From Candidatus Chloroploca sp. Khr17 (GTDB lineage Bacteria > Chloroflexota > Chloroflexia > Chloroflexales > Chloroflexaceae): DNA of 64,000 nt. Of the stretch, positions 8,723-16,914 are shown piece after piece (the stretch's first letter is position 1; each line of letters begins with the position of its first letter). A program made the position numbers and the translations under genes. The notes beneath the pieces are model-generated. The model had not been told where the DNA came from, ran no database searches, and saw only the letters and a program-made list of their open reading frames with translations. The stretch covers positions 1 through 64,000 of the forward strand of contig NZ_RYFF01000034.1 in assembly GCF_004138165.1 (NCBI RefSeq), read 5' to 3'.

Positions 8723-9286
8723 ATGGTACGAGGACGACGGCAGGATCGGCGTGAAGAGCGCCGCGAAGAACGGGCGACCTTTGGGCGCCGAGGGACGGCG
8801 ACACGCTACCGGGTGCGTCAGCGGATGCTGGCGATTGGTGATGATTTCTGGATCGAAGATGAGTCTGGCCGGCGGGCCTTCAAGGTTGATGGCAAAGTCT
8901 TGCGCATTCGCAAGACCCTTGTGCTACAGGATGCCCAGGGCAATGATCAGTGCCGGATTCAAGAGCGTATGCTGCGGGTGCGCGATACGATGCAGATCGA
9001 AAGCCCCACCGGCGAAGTAATGGCAACTGTCCGGAAAGCGTTGATCACGCCGATCCGCGACCGCTGGACGGTAAAAATCGGCAATGCGCCGGATCTTGAC
9101 GTGCGCGGCAATGTGCTCCATCACGAATATACCATTGGTGAAGAGGGACGGCGCGTTGCCGAGGTCTCGAAGAAATGGTTTCGGGTACGCGATACCTATG
9201 GTGTCGCCATTGAGCCATCGCAGAATGATGTGCTGATCCTCGCCGTGACGATTGTGATTGATATGATGGCCCATGGTGGAAGGTAG
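8723..9286 (+). CDS. LURP-one-related (Tubby-like fold) protein
   Basis: The 187-residue protein matches the LURP-one-related family. Its repeating beta-strand phrases are typical: YRVRQRMLAIGDDFWIEDESG, FKVDGKVLRIRKTLVLQD, QERMLRVRDTMQIES and AEVSKKWFRVRDTYGV. The family folds as a beta barrel around a central C-terminal helix (ILAVTIVIDMM here). An Arg/Glu-rich N-terminal tail (MVRGRRQDRREERREERAT) is unusual and may bind nucleic acid or a membrane surface. GGAGGAG precedes the ATG at 8723, so an upstream in-frame start at 8627 inside the hairpin is rejected. It is followed after 28 bases by the DUF6325-like gene and probably shares its mRNA. Biochemical function in bacteria is unknown to me. 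Confidence 0.8.
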   Translation: MVRGRRQDRREERREERATFGRRGTATRYRVRQRMLAIGDDFWIEDESGRRAFKVDGKVLRIRKTLVLQDAQGNDQCRIQERMLRVRDTMQIESPTGEVMATVRKALITPIRDRWTVKIGNAPDLDVRGNVLHHEYTIGEEGRRVAEVSKKWFRVRDTYGVAIEPSQNDVLILAVTIVIDMMAHGGR

Positions 9287-9314
9287 CCCTGAAACAGCAA
9301 GAGGAGTCACGCAG

Positions 9315-10142
9315 ATGAAAATTGGACCAATTCAGGTGCTTGCCTTCGAGTTTGAGAGCATTGACAAATTCAAGGGCCAGATCCAGGAAGAACTCGATCA
9401 CTTGCGAGGACATGGCCTCATCCGGATCATTGATCTGCTTTTTATCTTGAAAGAACATGATGGATCGACCCATAGCCTCCAGATGAGCGATCTGCTCCCC
9501 TACGAAGAGGCCGATTTTGGCGCACTGCTCGGGCACATGCTCGGGCTTGATTTGAGTGAAGAAGAAGAGGCGCTGGCAGGTGAACTGATTGCGGATATCG
9601 TTGGTGAGGCCCCAGGCCAAGGGATGGGGATCGCCGAGATCCGTGAGGCAGCAGCGACCATCCCGCCGGGCAAAGCTGCGGCGTGGCTGATGGTAGAGCA
9701 TACGTGGGCGATGGGCCTGAGTGCGGCGATCAAGGGGGCCGATGGCTATCTGGTCGCCCAGGGTTTCCTGACGCGTGATGCGCTGCTGGCCGTCGGGCGC
9801 GAGATGCACGCCATTGTTGAAGCCGAAGTGAGCATCGAGCGTGCCGAAGCACTCCGCGGGGCTGCGATGCTTGATGCACTGAGCACCGTGGCGGCCGCTG
9901 AGCAATTAGAGCAAGCCGCGATCAATCAGGCCACCGCAACGATGGTCGGGGTGGAAGCCTTCCGTACCGCCATTGCCGCCGAGGCCGTGCGTGCGCTTGT
10001 TGTGGCCGGCCTGCTCGAAGAAGCTGACGCCCCCGAGGCGATTGAGACATTGGTGGCAGCCGAACTGATTACCGAAGCGGCCCTCGATGAAGCGCTTGAG
10101 GCAGCGGATATGGCGGCGGCTGAATTGGCAACTGAGTGGTAG
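9315..10142 (+). CDS. DUF6325-like protein with an alanine-rich helical extension
   Basis: Residues 1-160 resemble DUF6325: an opening strand (MKIGPIQVLAFEF), FKGQIQEELDHLRGHGLIRIIDLLFILKEHDG, and a late TIPPGKAAAWLMVEHTWAMGLSAAI segment. This is the same general plan as the DUF1269 domain at the head of the next gene. The C-terminal 115 residues are helical and very rich in Ala and Glu, with a VVAGLLEEADAPEAIETLVAAELITEAALDEAL stretch reminiscent of short helical repeats. There is no signal peptide. ATG 9315 is chosen from the conserved N-terminal strand. A hairpin (10151-10187) separates it from the kinase-fusion gene. Role unknown; a membrane-stress function has been guessed for relatives. 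Confidence 0.75.
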   Translation: MKIGPIQVLAFEFESIDKFKGQIQEELDHLRGHGLIRIIDLLFILKEHDGSTHSLQMSDLLPYEEADFGALLGHMLGLDLSEEEEALAGELIADIVGEAPGQGMGIAEIREAAATIPPGKAAAWLMVEHTWAMGLSAAIKGADGYLVAQGFLTRDALLAVGREMHAIVEAEVSIERAEALRGAAMLDALSTVAAAEQLEQAAINQATATMVGVEAFRTAIAAEAVRALVVAGLLEEADAPEAIETLVAAELITEAALDEALEAADMAAAELATEW

Positions 10143-10150
10143 TTTTTGTA

Positions 10151-10187
10151 CCGTTGGGGGAACTGCTGTGGGCGGTTCCCCCAACGG
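10151..10187 (+). terminator. Hairpin between the DUF6325-like and kinase-fusion genes
   Basis: The arms CCGTTGGGGGAAC and GTTCCCCCAACGG are perfect over 13 bases with an 11-base loop. It starts 9 bases after the stop and ends 28 bases before the next ATG, so it may attenuate rather than end transcription. Confidence 0.5.
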
Positions 10188-10215
10188 CACGGATCTGTAA
10201 GGAAGGAAGCCTTGG

Positions 10216-11598
10216 ATGAGCCATCTCACCGCTATTGCCTTTCAGGATAAACATCAAGCCGGACGGGTGCTGGACTCGTTGCGACAGTTTGAGAAAGACA
10301 AGCTTGTCGAGCTTGATGAGGTTGTCGTACTCGTTCGCGATGAAGACGGGACGCTCCGGCGGATGCACGGCCTCGATGAAACCTTGCCCCAGGTTGGTTC
10401 GGCAGCAACGGGGGTGGGCCTGGGCTTGCTGGTTGGCGCACTTGCTTCGCTGCCGATTGTTGGCATGGCCGCCGGGGGGCTACTCGTCAACCGGTTTATG
10501 TCACGCAAGCAACTGGCGCGACGGGTACGCCAATTCAACGATGCGATCGAACCCGGGATGTCGGCGCTGTTTGTGGTTGGCAAAGCCGCCAATGCAGAAG
10601 AACTGCTCAGCCAATTACAACCATTTCTCGTTGGGGCGACCTTTCTTCAGACCAACCTGCCCGACGAACTGCTGAGCAATCTGAGTGAATCGGTTCAAAC
10701 CCCGGTGACAACCCTTGATGGCACCGCGCTGAAACGAGTCAAAGTCATCATCAACCCGGCGTCAGGCGTTGAGCGTCCGATCCTTCGTCCGCTCAACCGG
10801 ATCTTGAAGGAGGCACCTTTCACCTGGGACATCGCTCTGACCCATCGCAGCGGCGATGCGCAACGGCTGGCCGCTCATGCCGCGCTTGATGGCTACGATG
10901 CCGTGATAATTTACGGAGGCGACGGTGCCGTCATGGAGGCAGCCAGTGGTCTGACGGGCACCGGCGTGCCGCTGGCGATCATTCCTGGTGGCACGGGCAA
11001 TGTGATGTCGATCGAACTTGGGATCGAAAACAATATCGAAACGGCGGCTGCGCTCTTGACCCGTGACGAGATTCCTGTCCGCGACATTGATATGGGCGAG
11101 GTTGGCGAGCAGCGTTTCGCGTTGCGCGTCGCAACCGGTTACGAAGCACGCTATGTCAAAGAGACAACGCGTGAGTCAAAAGAGCGGCTCGGCAAACTGG
11201 CGTATGCACTGACGGCCATCAAACAGGATTTGGAACTGGTACGCTACCAACTGGTGATTGACGGTGAAGCTGTCGAAACCGAGGGCTATACCTGCATGGT
11301 AGCCAACTCGGGCAACATCGGCATCGCCGGGTTGCCCTTGCTCTCGCGGATCAGCATCAGCGACGGCTTGCTTGATCTGGTCATCGTGCAAAACCTGAAC
11401 TACCTCTCGCTCTTGCGCCACAACGTCTCGGCAGATGAAGCAGCCGAGCGCAACAAAATGGTACGTCACTGGCAAGCCCGCGAAATAACAGTGACGACCG
11501 AGCCAACCGAAACGCTCATTGGCGACGGTGAAGTTTGGGGCGAGACCCCGTTTACCGCAAAAGTCTTGCCGGGGGCCGTGCGGGTGATCGTGCCGTGA
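10216..11598 (+). CDS. DUF1269 domain fused to a diacylglycerol/lipid kinase domain
   Basis: Residues 1-165 form a DUF1269-like module. It has a FQDKHQAGRVLDSLRQFEKD start, VVVLVRDEDGTLR, then a glycine-rich hydrophobic hairpin (about 65-95) that may insert into the membrane. Residues 170-460 are a DAGK-type lipid kinase. They carry KVIINPASG, the nucleotide-binding GGDGAVMEAASGL (GGD at 234-236), IPGGTGNVMS, the metal region around DIDMGEV, and a C-terminal ETLIGDGEVWGETP segment. Such kinases phosphorylate diacylglycerol or a sphingoid-like lipid at the inner membrane face using ATP. The DUF1269 module would tether or regulate it (inference). The neighbouring upstream gene encodes a domain of the same plan. 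Start supported by AAGGAAG upstream of 10216. Confidence 0.88.
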   Translation: MSHLTAIAFQDKHQAGRVLDSLRQFEKDKLVELDEVVVLVRDEDGTLRRMHGLDETLPQVGSAATGVGLGLLVGALASLPIVGMAAGGLLVNRFMSRKQLARRVRQFNDAIEPGMSALFVVGKAANAEELLSQLQPFLVGATFLQTNLPDELLSNLSESVQTPVTTLDGTALKRVKVIINPASGVERPILRPLNRILKEAPFTWDIALTHRSGDAQRLAAHAALDGYDAVIIYGGDGAVMEAASGLTGTGVPLAIIPGGTGNVMSIELGIENNIETAAALLTRDEIPVRDIDMGEVGEQRFALRVATGYEARYVKETTRESKERLGKLAYALTAIKQDLELVRYQLVIDGEAVETEGYTCMVANSGNIGIAGLPLLSRISISDGLLDLVIVQNLNYLSLLRHNVSADEAAERNKMVRHWQAREITVTTEPTETLIGDGEVWGETPFTAKVLPGAVRVIVP

Positions 11599-11604
11599 CG
11601 GTTG

Positions 11605-11675
11605 ACCTGTAGTGACGCAAAGGCGCAAAGGCGCAAAGCACGTCGCACGCTTGGCGAGACGCCAAGCGTGCGACG
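11605..11675. repeat. GCGCAAAG tandem repeat followed by a 16-base-arm hairpin
   Basis: About 11612-11640 holds GACGCAAAGGCGCAAAGGCGCAAAG, the core of the small dispersed element. 11641-11675 is a perfect hairpin (CGTCGCACGCTTGGCG, loop AGA). It terminates the kinase-fusion gene or marks a truncated element copy. Confidence 0.7.
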
Positions 11676-11697
11676 GATGACTGGGCCAGAGGTGGAG

Positions 11698-12099
11698 ATG
11701 GAAGCACAAGCCAGTGGCAGTTTGAAATTACTCCTGCTCGAATGGACCGAGTTTGTCGCGCTAGGGATCGAGCTTTTGGCCGTCACGATTATTCTGATCA
11801 GCACAATCGTGAGCACTGCGATCTTTCTGCGTGGTTTCATCAAAGGACAGTCACGCGTCGCGATCTACGAAGCCTACAAAGTCCAACTTGGGCGTGGCCT
11901 GCTGTTGGGGCTCGAACTATTGGTTGCAGCCGACATCGTGCTGACCGTTGTCCTTGAACCAACCCTGGCCAACGTCGCGGTGCTCGGCATCTTAGTTCTG
12001 ATTCGCACCTTCCTGAGCTGGTCAATCGTGGTTGAAATCGAGCACCGCTGGCCGTGGCAACAAGCATCGCGCCATCCAAAGAGCGACAACAGCGCTTAA
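11698..12099 (+). CDS. DUF1622 family membrane protein
   Basis: This small integral membrane protein of about 133 residues has three hydrophobic segments (about 17-40, 67-85 and 88-108). It matches the DUF1622 plan: a FVALGIELLAVTIILIS opening helix, then VQLGRGLLLGLELLVAADIV and a closing helix ending TFLSWSIVVEIE. The family has no assigned function. ATG at 11698 follows AGAGGTGGAG. An in-frame start at 11602 would translate the repeat DNA and is rejected. The stop overlaps the convergent glutamine synthetase stop by 4 bases, so no separate terminators exist between them. Confidence 0.8.
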   Translation: MEAQASGSLKLLLLEWTEFVALGIELLAVTIILISTIVSTAIFLRGFIKGQSRVAIYEAYKVQLGRGLLLGLELLVAADIVLTVVLEPTLANVAVLGILVLIRTFLSWSIVVEIEHRWPWQQASRHPKSDNSA

Positions 12100-13520
12100 A
12101 AGAGACTCCAGAGTTGCTGGTTGGTTACTTCGTGGTGGAACTGCACCTCGGCGCGTTTGATCACGTTGCCAAGCAACCGCGGGCAGCGCTCAGCCGAGGC
12201 CAGCTTTTGCTCGAGGTAGCGGGCTTTGGCCGCTTCGCCCAGCAGGTCAGACATATACGTGCTCGCCCGGAACCGCTCGAGGGCGTCATAGATATTGGCT
12301 GGCAAAAAGTCGTTGGTAAAGGGGGTCGAAGCACGACGACTGCCATGCAAGCCGGTACGGAGCAACGCATAGATCGCCATGTACGGATTGGCATCGGGGG
12401 ACATTGAGCGAACTTCGATCCGAGCCGAGCGAGCATTGCAGAGCGGAATGCGGATCATTGAACTCCGATCAATCGCCGAGGTCTTGACCTGATTTGGAGC
12501 CTCGTAGTGAGGATCAAGGCGGCGATAGGCATTGACACTGGGGTTCAAGATCAGACAGAGATCCTGCGCCGCTTCGAGGATGCGCTCGACAAACTGCCAG
12601 CCGAAGGTAGAGAGGTCGTGGTGCCCATCGGCGTCATAAAAGAGGTTGGTATCAGCCTGGCTCACGGAAAGGTTGGTATGCATGCCACTGCCATTCACGC
12701 CAGTGACCGGTTTGGGCAGAAAACTTGCCGTCATCTCGAGGCGATCGGCGATCTGGCGACAGATAAGCTTATACAAGAGCACCTGATCAGCGGCAAGCGT
12801 GGCCTCGGCATACGAATAGTTCATCTCGAACTGGGAAGGGGCCACCTCAGGATGGTCTTTTTCATTATCAAAGCCCATCGCCCGCTGCACCTCGGCGGCA
12901 CTGTCAATAAAGAGGCGTAACGGATCATTGGGCAGCGTATGATAATAGCCACCGGGGCTCACAAATTCAAAGCGATCCGTCTCGCGGAAGCGCTGCTCGG
13001 CATTGCGCCCCTTGAAGAGAAAGCCCTCGATCTCATTGGCGACATTGCAGATCAACCCCTCACGGGCATAGAGATCGCCCGTAAAGGCCTTGAGGCGAGC
13101 CCGCATATCAGCACTATAGGGCATCCCATTGGGTTCTAACACATCACCAAAGACGAGCACCTTGCCTGGCCCAAAGACATCAGCAGGGAGCCAATAAAAG
13201 GCGGGCCAATCAACGGCAAGGCGCAGGTCACTCTCGGCCTGCCGCGAGAAGCCACGGATCGACGAGCCATCGAAGGTAAGATTATCGGAAGAGGAGAGGA
13301 GAAACTTCTTATCATAGTCGAGCATATGCAAGCGACCTTCGAGATCGGCAAAGCAGACCGTCACGGCCTTGATGCGTTTCTCATCAGTCAGATAGCGGAT
13401 GCGCTCTTCGCGAAGCTCATCAAAAGGCCTTCGCGCCATCCGCTTGCGCTTCACCTCAAGGTTCAGTTGCTCGAGTTCATCATACGGAATTTCCAGAAAA
13501 TCGCGGAGTGGGGTATGCAT
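12096..13520 (-). CDS. Glutamine synthetase family protein (GSI type)
   Basis: This ATP-dependent amidoligase condenses glutamate and ammonia in the GlnA reading. At 474 residues it fits type I. The beta-grasp domain includes FDGSSIRGF (83-91). The catalytic domain has NEIEGFLF, EVAPSQFEMN, VNGSGMHTNLS with the active-site His, NPSVNAYRRL and IEVRSMSPDANPY with the conserved ExR. The usual adenylation-loop Tyr motif is not seen, and the C-terminus is HEVTNQQLWSLF. An N-terminal 45-residue lead (PYDELEQLNLEVKRKRMARR) is longer than in classical GlnA. GlnA-like paralogues using other amines cannot be excluded. It stands alone and converges with the DUF1622 gene. Confidence 0.88.
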   Translation of the reverse strand: MHTPLRDFLEIPYDELEQLNLEVKRKRMARRPFDELREERIRYLTDEKRIKAVTVCFADLEGRLHMLDYDKKFLLSSSDNLTFDGSSIRGFSRQAESDLRLAVDWPAFYWLPADVFGPGKVLVFGDVLEPNGMPYSADMRARLKAFTGDLYAREGLICNVANEIEGFLFKGRNAEQRFRETDRFEFVSPGGYYHTLPNDPLRLFIDSAAEVQRAMGFDNEKDHPEVAPSQFEMNYSYAEATLAADQVLLYKLICRQIADRLEMTASFLPKPVTGVNGSGMHTNLSVSQADTNLFYDADGHHDLSTFGWQFVERILEAAQDLCLILNPSVNAYRRLDPHYEAPNQVKTSAIDRSSMIRIPLCNARSARIEVRSMSPDANPYMAIYALLRTGLHGSRRASTPFTNDFLPANIYDALERFRASTYMSDLLGEAAKARYLEQKLASAERCPRLLGNVIKRAEVQFHHEVTNQQLWSLF

Positions 13521-13691
13521 GGATTGCCTCGTCTTACAGGACTTCTACCATATAAGGAAACTTTGTTGACAGACTATTGAGTAGGTCGTATTGTCACCCT
13601 GAGGACTACATGGGCTTTGGGGCAGTGCTGCCGTGAGCAACAGGGTGAGCACTCGTCAGACCTCACAGGTCTGTGTAGCATAAAGATGCCT

Positions 13692-13997
13692 TCAGCGCCG
13701 CGCCAACTCTTCGCGGAGAGAGAGCACCTCGTGATGGGCATCGAGCAGTTGACGACGCAACTGAATAATGACTTCGACGCCGGCCAGATTGACGCCGAGG
13801 TCATCAACGAGGCGCTTGATAAAACGGATCTGTTCAATGTCGCGATCACTGAAGAGGCGAATATTGCCCTTGCTACGAGCGGGACTGATCAGGCCGCGAC
13901 GCTCGTACATCCGCAAACTCTGCTCGTGCAAGCCAGTCAACTCGGCAGCGACCCGAATGGTATAGGTTGGTTGCACACGCCTCAACTCACCGTTCAT
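13692..13997 (-). CDS. hspR: HspR-type MerR family heat-shock regulator
   Basis: The 101-residue protein has a MerR-type winged-helix DNA-binding domain. It includes [46 protein letters not shown], followed by a short helical dimerisation tail (about 70-100). The Leu-His-Glu-Gln-Ser-Leu-Arg signature of helix 2 is that of HspR, which represses the dnaK/dnaJ/clpB regulon with DnaK as co-repressor. It overlaps the upstream dnaJ by 4 bases (ATGA), and a dnaJ-hspR arrangement is common. There is no dnaK or grpE in the window, so this is a secondary chaperone locus. No classic HAIR inverted repeat was identified with confidence upstream of dnaJ. Confidence 0.88.
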   Translation of the reverse strand: MNGELRRVQPTYTIRVAAELTGLHEQSLRMYERRGLISPARSKGNIRLFSDRDIEQIRFIKRLVDDLGVNLAGVEVIIQLRRQLLDAHHEVLSLREELARR

Positions 13998-14872
13998 GAT
14001 GCAGCTACCTCCCGAAGCTGGCGCAATTGCAGAACGAGTTCGCGTTCTTGAGGGGTCAAACCAGTCGGCAACTCGGCGCTGACCGTGACATAGAGATTGC
14101 CACGACGGTCAGAGCGCATCGTTGGCATGCCCTGCCCACCGAGGCGAAAGACACGCCCATTCTGGGTCTGCTCGGGAATAGTCAGGTTGAGCGTCTTGCC
14201 TGCTAGCGTCGGGACAGTCACCTGACCCCCAAGCATCAACGTATAGAGATCGGCTTTCACTGTGATGTGAAGATCATCACCACGACGCTCGTAGCGCGGA
14301 TGCGGCTGCACCTTGACGACCATATAGAGGTCGCCACGATTGCCCCCATTCAAACCCGGGGCACCTTCACCGGGGACACGCACACGATTGCCGGTATCGA
14401 CCCCAACAGGAATTTTGACCGTCACCGTACGCGGGGTTCCGTTGCTATTCGAGAACTGCACACTACGCTGCGTACCACTGAACGCCTCTTCGAGGGTCAA
14501 TTCGACTTCCTGGTCAATATCGTGACCATTCATACGGACATTGAAGCCCGAGCTGCCAGCACGTCGCCCTGATCCACCGCCAAACAGCGTCTCGAAGATA
14601 TCGGCAAAATCGGTACCGCTAACATCAGGCCCAGGGCCGCCTGCTTGCTCGTAGCGGCGCCAGTCGCTGCCAAAGCGGTCATATTTCTCACGCTTTTCGG
14701 AATCCGAGAGCACCTCATAAGCTTCATTTATTTCTTTGAAACGCGTCTCGGCCTGTTTATCCCCAGGATTGATATCCGGGTGATAGGTACGGGCCAATTT
14801 ACGATACGCCTGTTTGATCTCTTCCTTCGAGGCGCTACGATTCAAGCCGAGGACTTGATAGTAATCTTTCAT
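13994..14872 (-). CDS. dnaJ: DnaJ-class co-chaperone without zinc finger (CbpA/DnaJ2 type)
   Basis: The 292-residue J-domain protein stimulates the ATPase of DnaK. Residues 1-70 form the J domain with HPD at 31-33 and [21 protein letters not shown] Gly-rich linker (about 78-110, [16 protein letters not shown]) follows, then two C-terminal substrate-binding beta domains (from [16 protein letters not shown]). The CxxCxGxG zinc-finger repeats of canonical DnaJ are absent, so it is the CbpA type. It is the first gene of a two-gene operon with hspR. A promoter is visible at 15044-15073 and a hairpin lies in the leader. The symbol is used in the broad sense; cbpA would be equally fitting. Confidence 0.93.
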   Translation of the reverse strand: MKDYYQVLGLNRSASKEEIKQAYRKLARTYHPDINPGDKQAETRFKEINEAYEVLSDSEKREKYDRFGSDWRRYEQAGGPGPDVSGTDFADIFETLFGGGSGRRAGSSGFNVRMNGHDIDQEVELTLEEAFSGTQRSVQFSNSNGTPRTVTVKIPVGVDTGNRVRVPGEGAPGLNGGNRGDLYMVVKVQPHPRYERRGDDLHITVKADLYTLMLGGQVTVPTLAGKTLNLTIPEQTQNGRVFRLGGQGMPTMRSDRRGNLYVTVSAELPTGLTPQERELVLQLRQLREVAAS

Positions 14873-14926
14873 TATTTGCCTTGCCTTGCTTGTAGCAGGC
14901 TATCACCTGCACACCGGTTCTTGTGC

Positions 14927-14963
14927 TCAGCATAGCAACCCGCTTTGCGGGCTGCTATGCTGA
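14927..14963 (-). promoter_or_regulatory. Hairpin in the dnaJ leader
   Basis: TCAGCATAGCAACCCGC and its near-perfect complement (one G-U pair) form a 17-base stem around TTT. It lies between the predicted promoter and the dnaJ start. It could be an RNA thermosensor-like or mRNA-stabilising element, or merely a dispersed hairpin; position is the only argument. Confidence 0.4.
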
Positions 14964-15043
14964 ACAGACAAGCGCGCTTGCTGGGGGCGCAGCCCCAAAA
15001 CCCACCATCTTGTACCAATTCTCTTGATATTACACCCACACGT

Positions 15044-15073
15044 ATTGTACAAACTTGATAGGATCATTGTCAA
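15044..15073 (-). promoter_or_regulatory. Promoter of the dnaJ-hspR operon
   Basis: On the minus strand TTGACA and TACAAT are separated by 18 bases. ATCAAG occurs inside the spacer and again just downstream, a possible regulator half-site. The transcript would have a leader of about 165 bases. Confidence 0.6.
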
Positions 15074-15196
15074 GGTTTTTCTGTTAGAACGGTGTTAAGA
15101 AGATCAAACCCATGCGGCAGGCGCGAGGGAGCGCACAAAAAAAACCTCTGGCATAAGGGCCAGAGGGAACGACCATTGCCGGATTATTACCGCAAA

Positions 15197-15580
15197 TCAA
15201 GCGACCTGTGTCTCCCAGACATTGGTATGACGAAAGATCGCATAGGCAGCAAGGTCACGAATCGAATGGTGGAGCAGATCACGTTCCATCGGGTCATCAT
15301 ACCGTGAGACAAGTTGATCGATCGACTCAAGCCGTTCTTGCACCGGGTCGTAACGATAGACCGGCTCACCATTCGAGACTGCGGAAATCAACATAATTCC
15401 GTCGTGCGCCATCTCGCTCAACGCTTGCGAAACACTCCATATATCGCGACAGACACGGTCGGCAATAGCGCGTGCTGTTGCTTCCATACGGGGATTTTCG
15501 TAAAACATCATGAGAAGATGTAGTTTCACAGGCGAGTCAATTGCCTGTTCAAGTAATTCCTGAACCATTGGATCAACCAT
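15197..15580 (-). CDS. Winged-helix-like small protein, putative transcriptional regulator
   Basis: This soluble 127-residue protein begins MVDPMVQELLEQAIDSPVKLHLLMMFYENP. The segment ARAIADRVCRDIWSVSQALSEMAHDGIMLISA looks like the helix-turn-helix and wing approach of a winged-helix domain, with YRYDPVQERLESIDQLVSRYDD as the following strand-helix. The start at 15580 is chosen because GAGGAGG lies 7 bases before it. An in-frame ATG at 15586 is only one base from that site. The protein may sense a signal or act as a two-component accessory; the ligand is unknown. It is a single gene. Confidence 0.65.
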   Translation of the reverse strand: MVDPMVQELLEQAIDSPVKLHLLMMFYENPRMEATARAIADRVCRDIWSVSQALSEMAHDGIMLISAVSNGEPVYRYDPVQERLESIDQLVSRYDDPMERDLLHHSIRDLAAYAIFRHTNVWETQVA

Positions 15581-15586
15581 TGCCAT

Positions 15587-15932
15587 GCCTCCTCAAACGT
15601 GTGATCGCCAGTGACCACAGGGGCACCGGGGGGAACCCTCATTTCACACTTCGATTTTTGCTACTCTAAGGGAAAGCAGGCTCCTGCAAGCAGGGGAGGA
15701 GCAAGAACCTGGAGGACTGTACTCAGCTTATTCGTGATAACGCGGAGATGAATGTTCTGTAAGCTGAACACAGTATACACGAATTATCTGTATTTTGCTA
15801 GAGGGCATTGTTGGTACGAAAGTACCGGCTACAGGGTCTGGGGCGGTGTTGCGGGCGTTGCCCGTGACACCACCCCATAGGCACCGAGGCGTAGTAGGCG
15901 CACAACGTGAGGGTTGACGCGCTGACCCGCCC
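15587..15932. other. Non-coding spacer with imperfect hairpins
   Basis: 15840-15876 is an imperfect 17-base stem (GGGGCGGTGTTGCGGGC) that may terminate the hydrolase gene. GGTACGAAAGTACC at about 15812-15825 is a short tetraloop hairpin. No gene is credible. Confidence 0.5.
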
Positions 15933-16799
15933 TTACCCCTGATCGGCGGCGAGAAAACCGAGGAGGAGGCCGTGGAACGTTGCTTCGGCTTCGATCATGG
16001 GGAAGTGGCCGCAGTTGGGGATGACGACCAGTTGCGCACCTGGGAGGGCCTGGTGAGCAAGTTGAGCATACTTCACGGGAAACATGCGGTCTTCGGCCCC
16101 CCAGATGATCAGAGTTGGCTGTTTGATCTCGGCCAGGTGCGCCCAGAGGCCACTCGCTTTGAGGTCAGTGGAGGCATAGCTGCGACTCAGGGCGAGCATC
16201 GTCTGACGCACACCAGGATCGCTGAGCGTTTGCCGCCCCCGTTCGATCAATTCAGGGGTCACGTACTGATCCGGATTGGCAAAAGCCGCCTTAAGTTGCA
16301 TACGAATAAGCCCCGGTCGCGAGGTCAGCGACAGAATGGCTTCACCGAGCCAGGGCAGCGTACCACCTTTGCGCATAAAGAACGGGATCTGCATAAAGCC
16401 TTCGCTGTCGGCAATAAGCAGGCGCGTGATCCGCGTCGGATGCAAGATGGTGGTCGCCAGAGCCAGTTTGCCCCCCATCGAATGGCCCACGAGAGCAACC
16501 TGATCAAGACCAAGGGCATCGAGCAAGCCAGCGTGCAGATCGGCATAATGGTGCAGGCTATAGGCCGCCCCACCTGGTTTATCAGAGCGGCCAAAGCCGA
16601 GCAAGTCGAGCGCAATGGCCTGGTAACCTGCCTTGACCAGACGTGCAATCGTTGGACGCCAATCATCCGCATTAACGGCAAAACCGTGCAACAAGAGCAC
16701 AGGCGGGCCTTCGCCAGCCATCAGCACACGGAGCCGCAGCCCATCAACGGTAACCATTGTTTCATCAATGCTGAACTCATCCGCGATCAGCGACGACAT
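15933..16799 (-). CDS. Alpha/beta hydrolase
   Basis: The 288-residue alpha/beta-hydrolase-fold enzyme has an intact triad. The nucleophile Ser lies in the elbow GHSMGG, the acid in WGAEDRMFP and the His in NCGHFPMIEA. The oxyanion region HGFAVNADDW and LLGFGRSDKPG are typical of the epoxide hydrolase / haloalkane dehalogenase / lipase-like branch. A cap domain of about 65 residues with FFMRKGGTLPWLGEAILSLTSRPGLIRM follows the elbow. Substrate cannot be read from sequence. The ATG at 16799 follows AAAGGAGAACCGT; the upstream in-frame start at 16877 lacks such a site. No signal peptide, so cytoplasmic. Confidence 0.88.
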   Translation of the reverse strand: MSSLIADEFSIDETMVTVDGLRLRVLMAGEGPPVLLLHGFAVNADDWRPTIARLVKAGYQAIALDLLGFGRSDKPGGAAYSLHHYADLHAGLLDALGLDQVALVGHSMGGKLALATTILHPTRITRLLIADSEGFMQIPFFMRKGGTLPWLGEAILSLTSRPGLIRMQLKAAFANPDQYVTPELIERGRQTLSDPGVRQTMLALSRSYASTDLKASGLWAHLAEIKQPTLIIWGAEDRMFPVKYAQLAHQALPGAQLVVIPNCGHFPMIEAEATFHGLLLGFLAADQG

Positions 16800-16914
16800 A
16801 CGGTTCTCCTTTCGTTCGTCGCCATGTTCCTTATGCCACAATGCCACAACGAAACGCCATGACACAACGCAGCACAAGCTATTGTACTACAGGTACCGAT
16901 TAGCCTCACCAGGC

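Noticed and set aside
9045-9905. A 286-codon minus-strand frame
   Set aside because: Lies antisense to the LURP-one and DUF6325-like genes; not family-like.
11612-11640. GCGCAAAG tandem units as a CRISPR array
   Set aside because: Units are 8-9 bases and contiguous with no spacers; no cas genes are present.
11602-11697. Extended N-terminus for the DUF1622 protein
   Set aside because: It would translate the GCGCAAAG repeat and hairpin; the start at 11698 has a proper site and the conserved N-terminal helix.
15972-16862. A 296-codon plus-strand frame over the alpha/beta hydrolase
   Set aside because: The minus strand encodes a full catalytic triad and a good ribosome-binding site.
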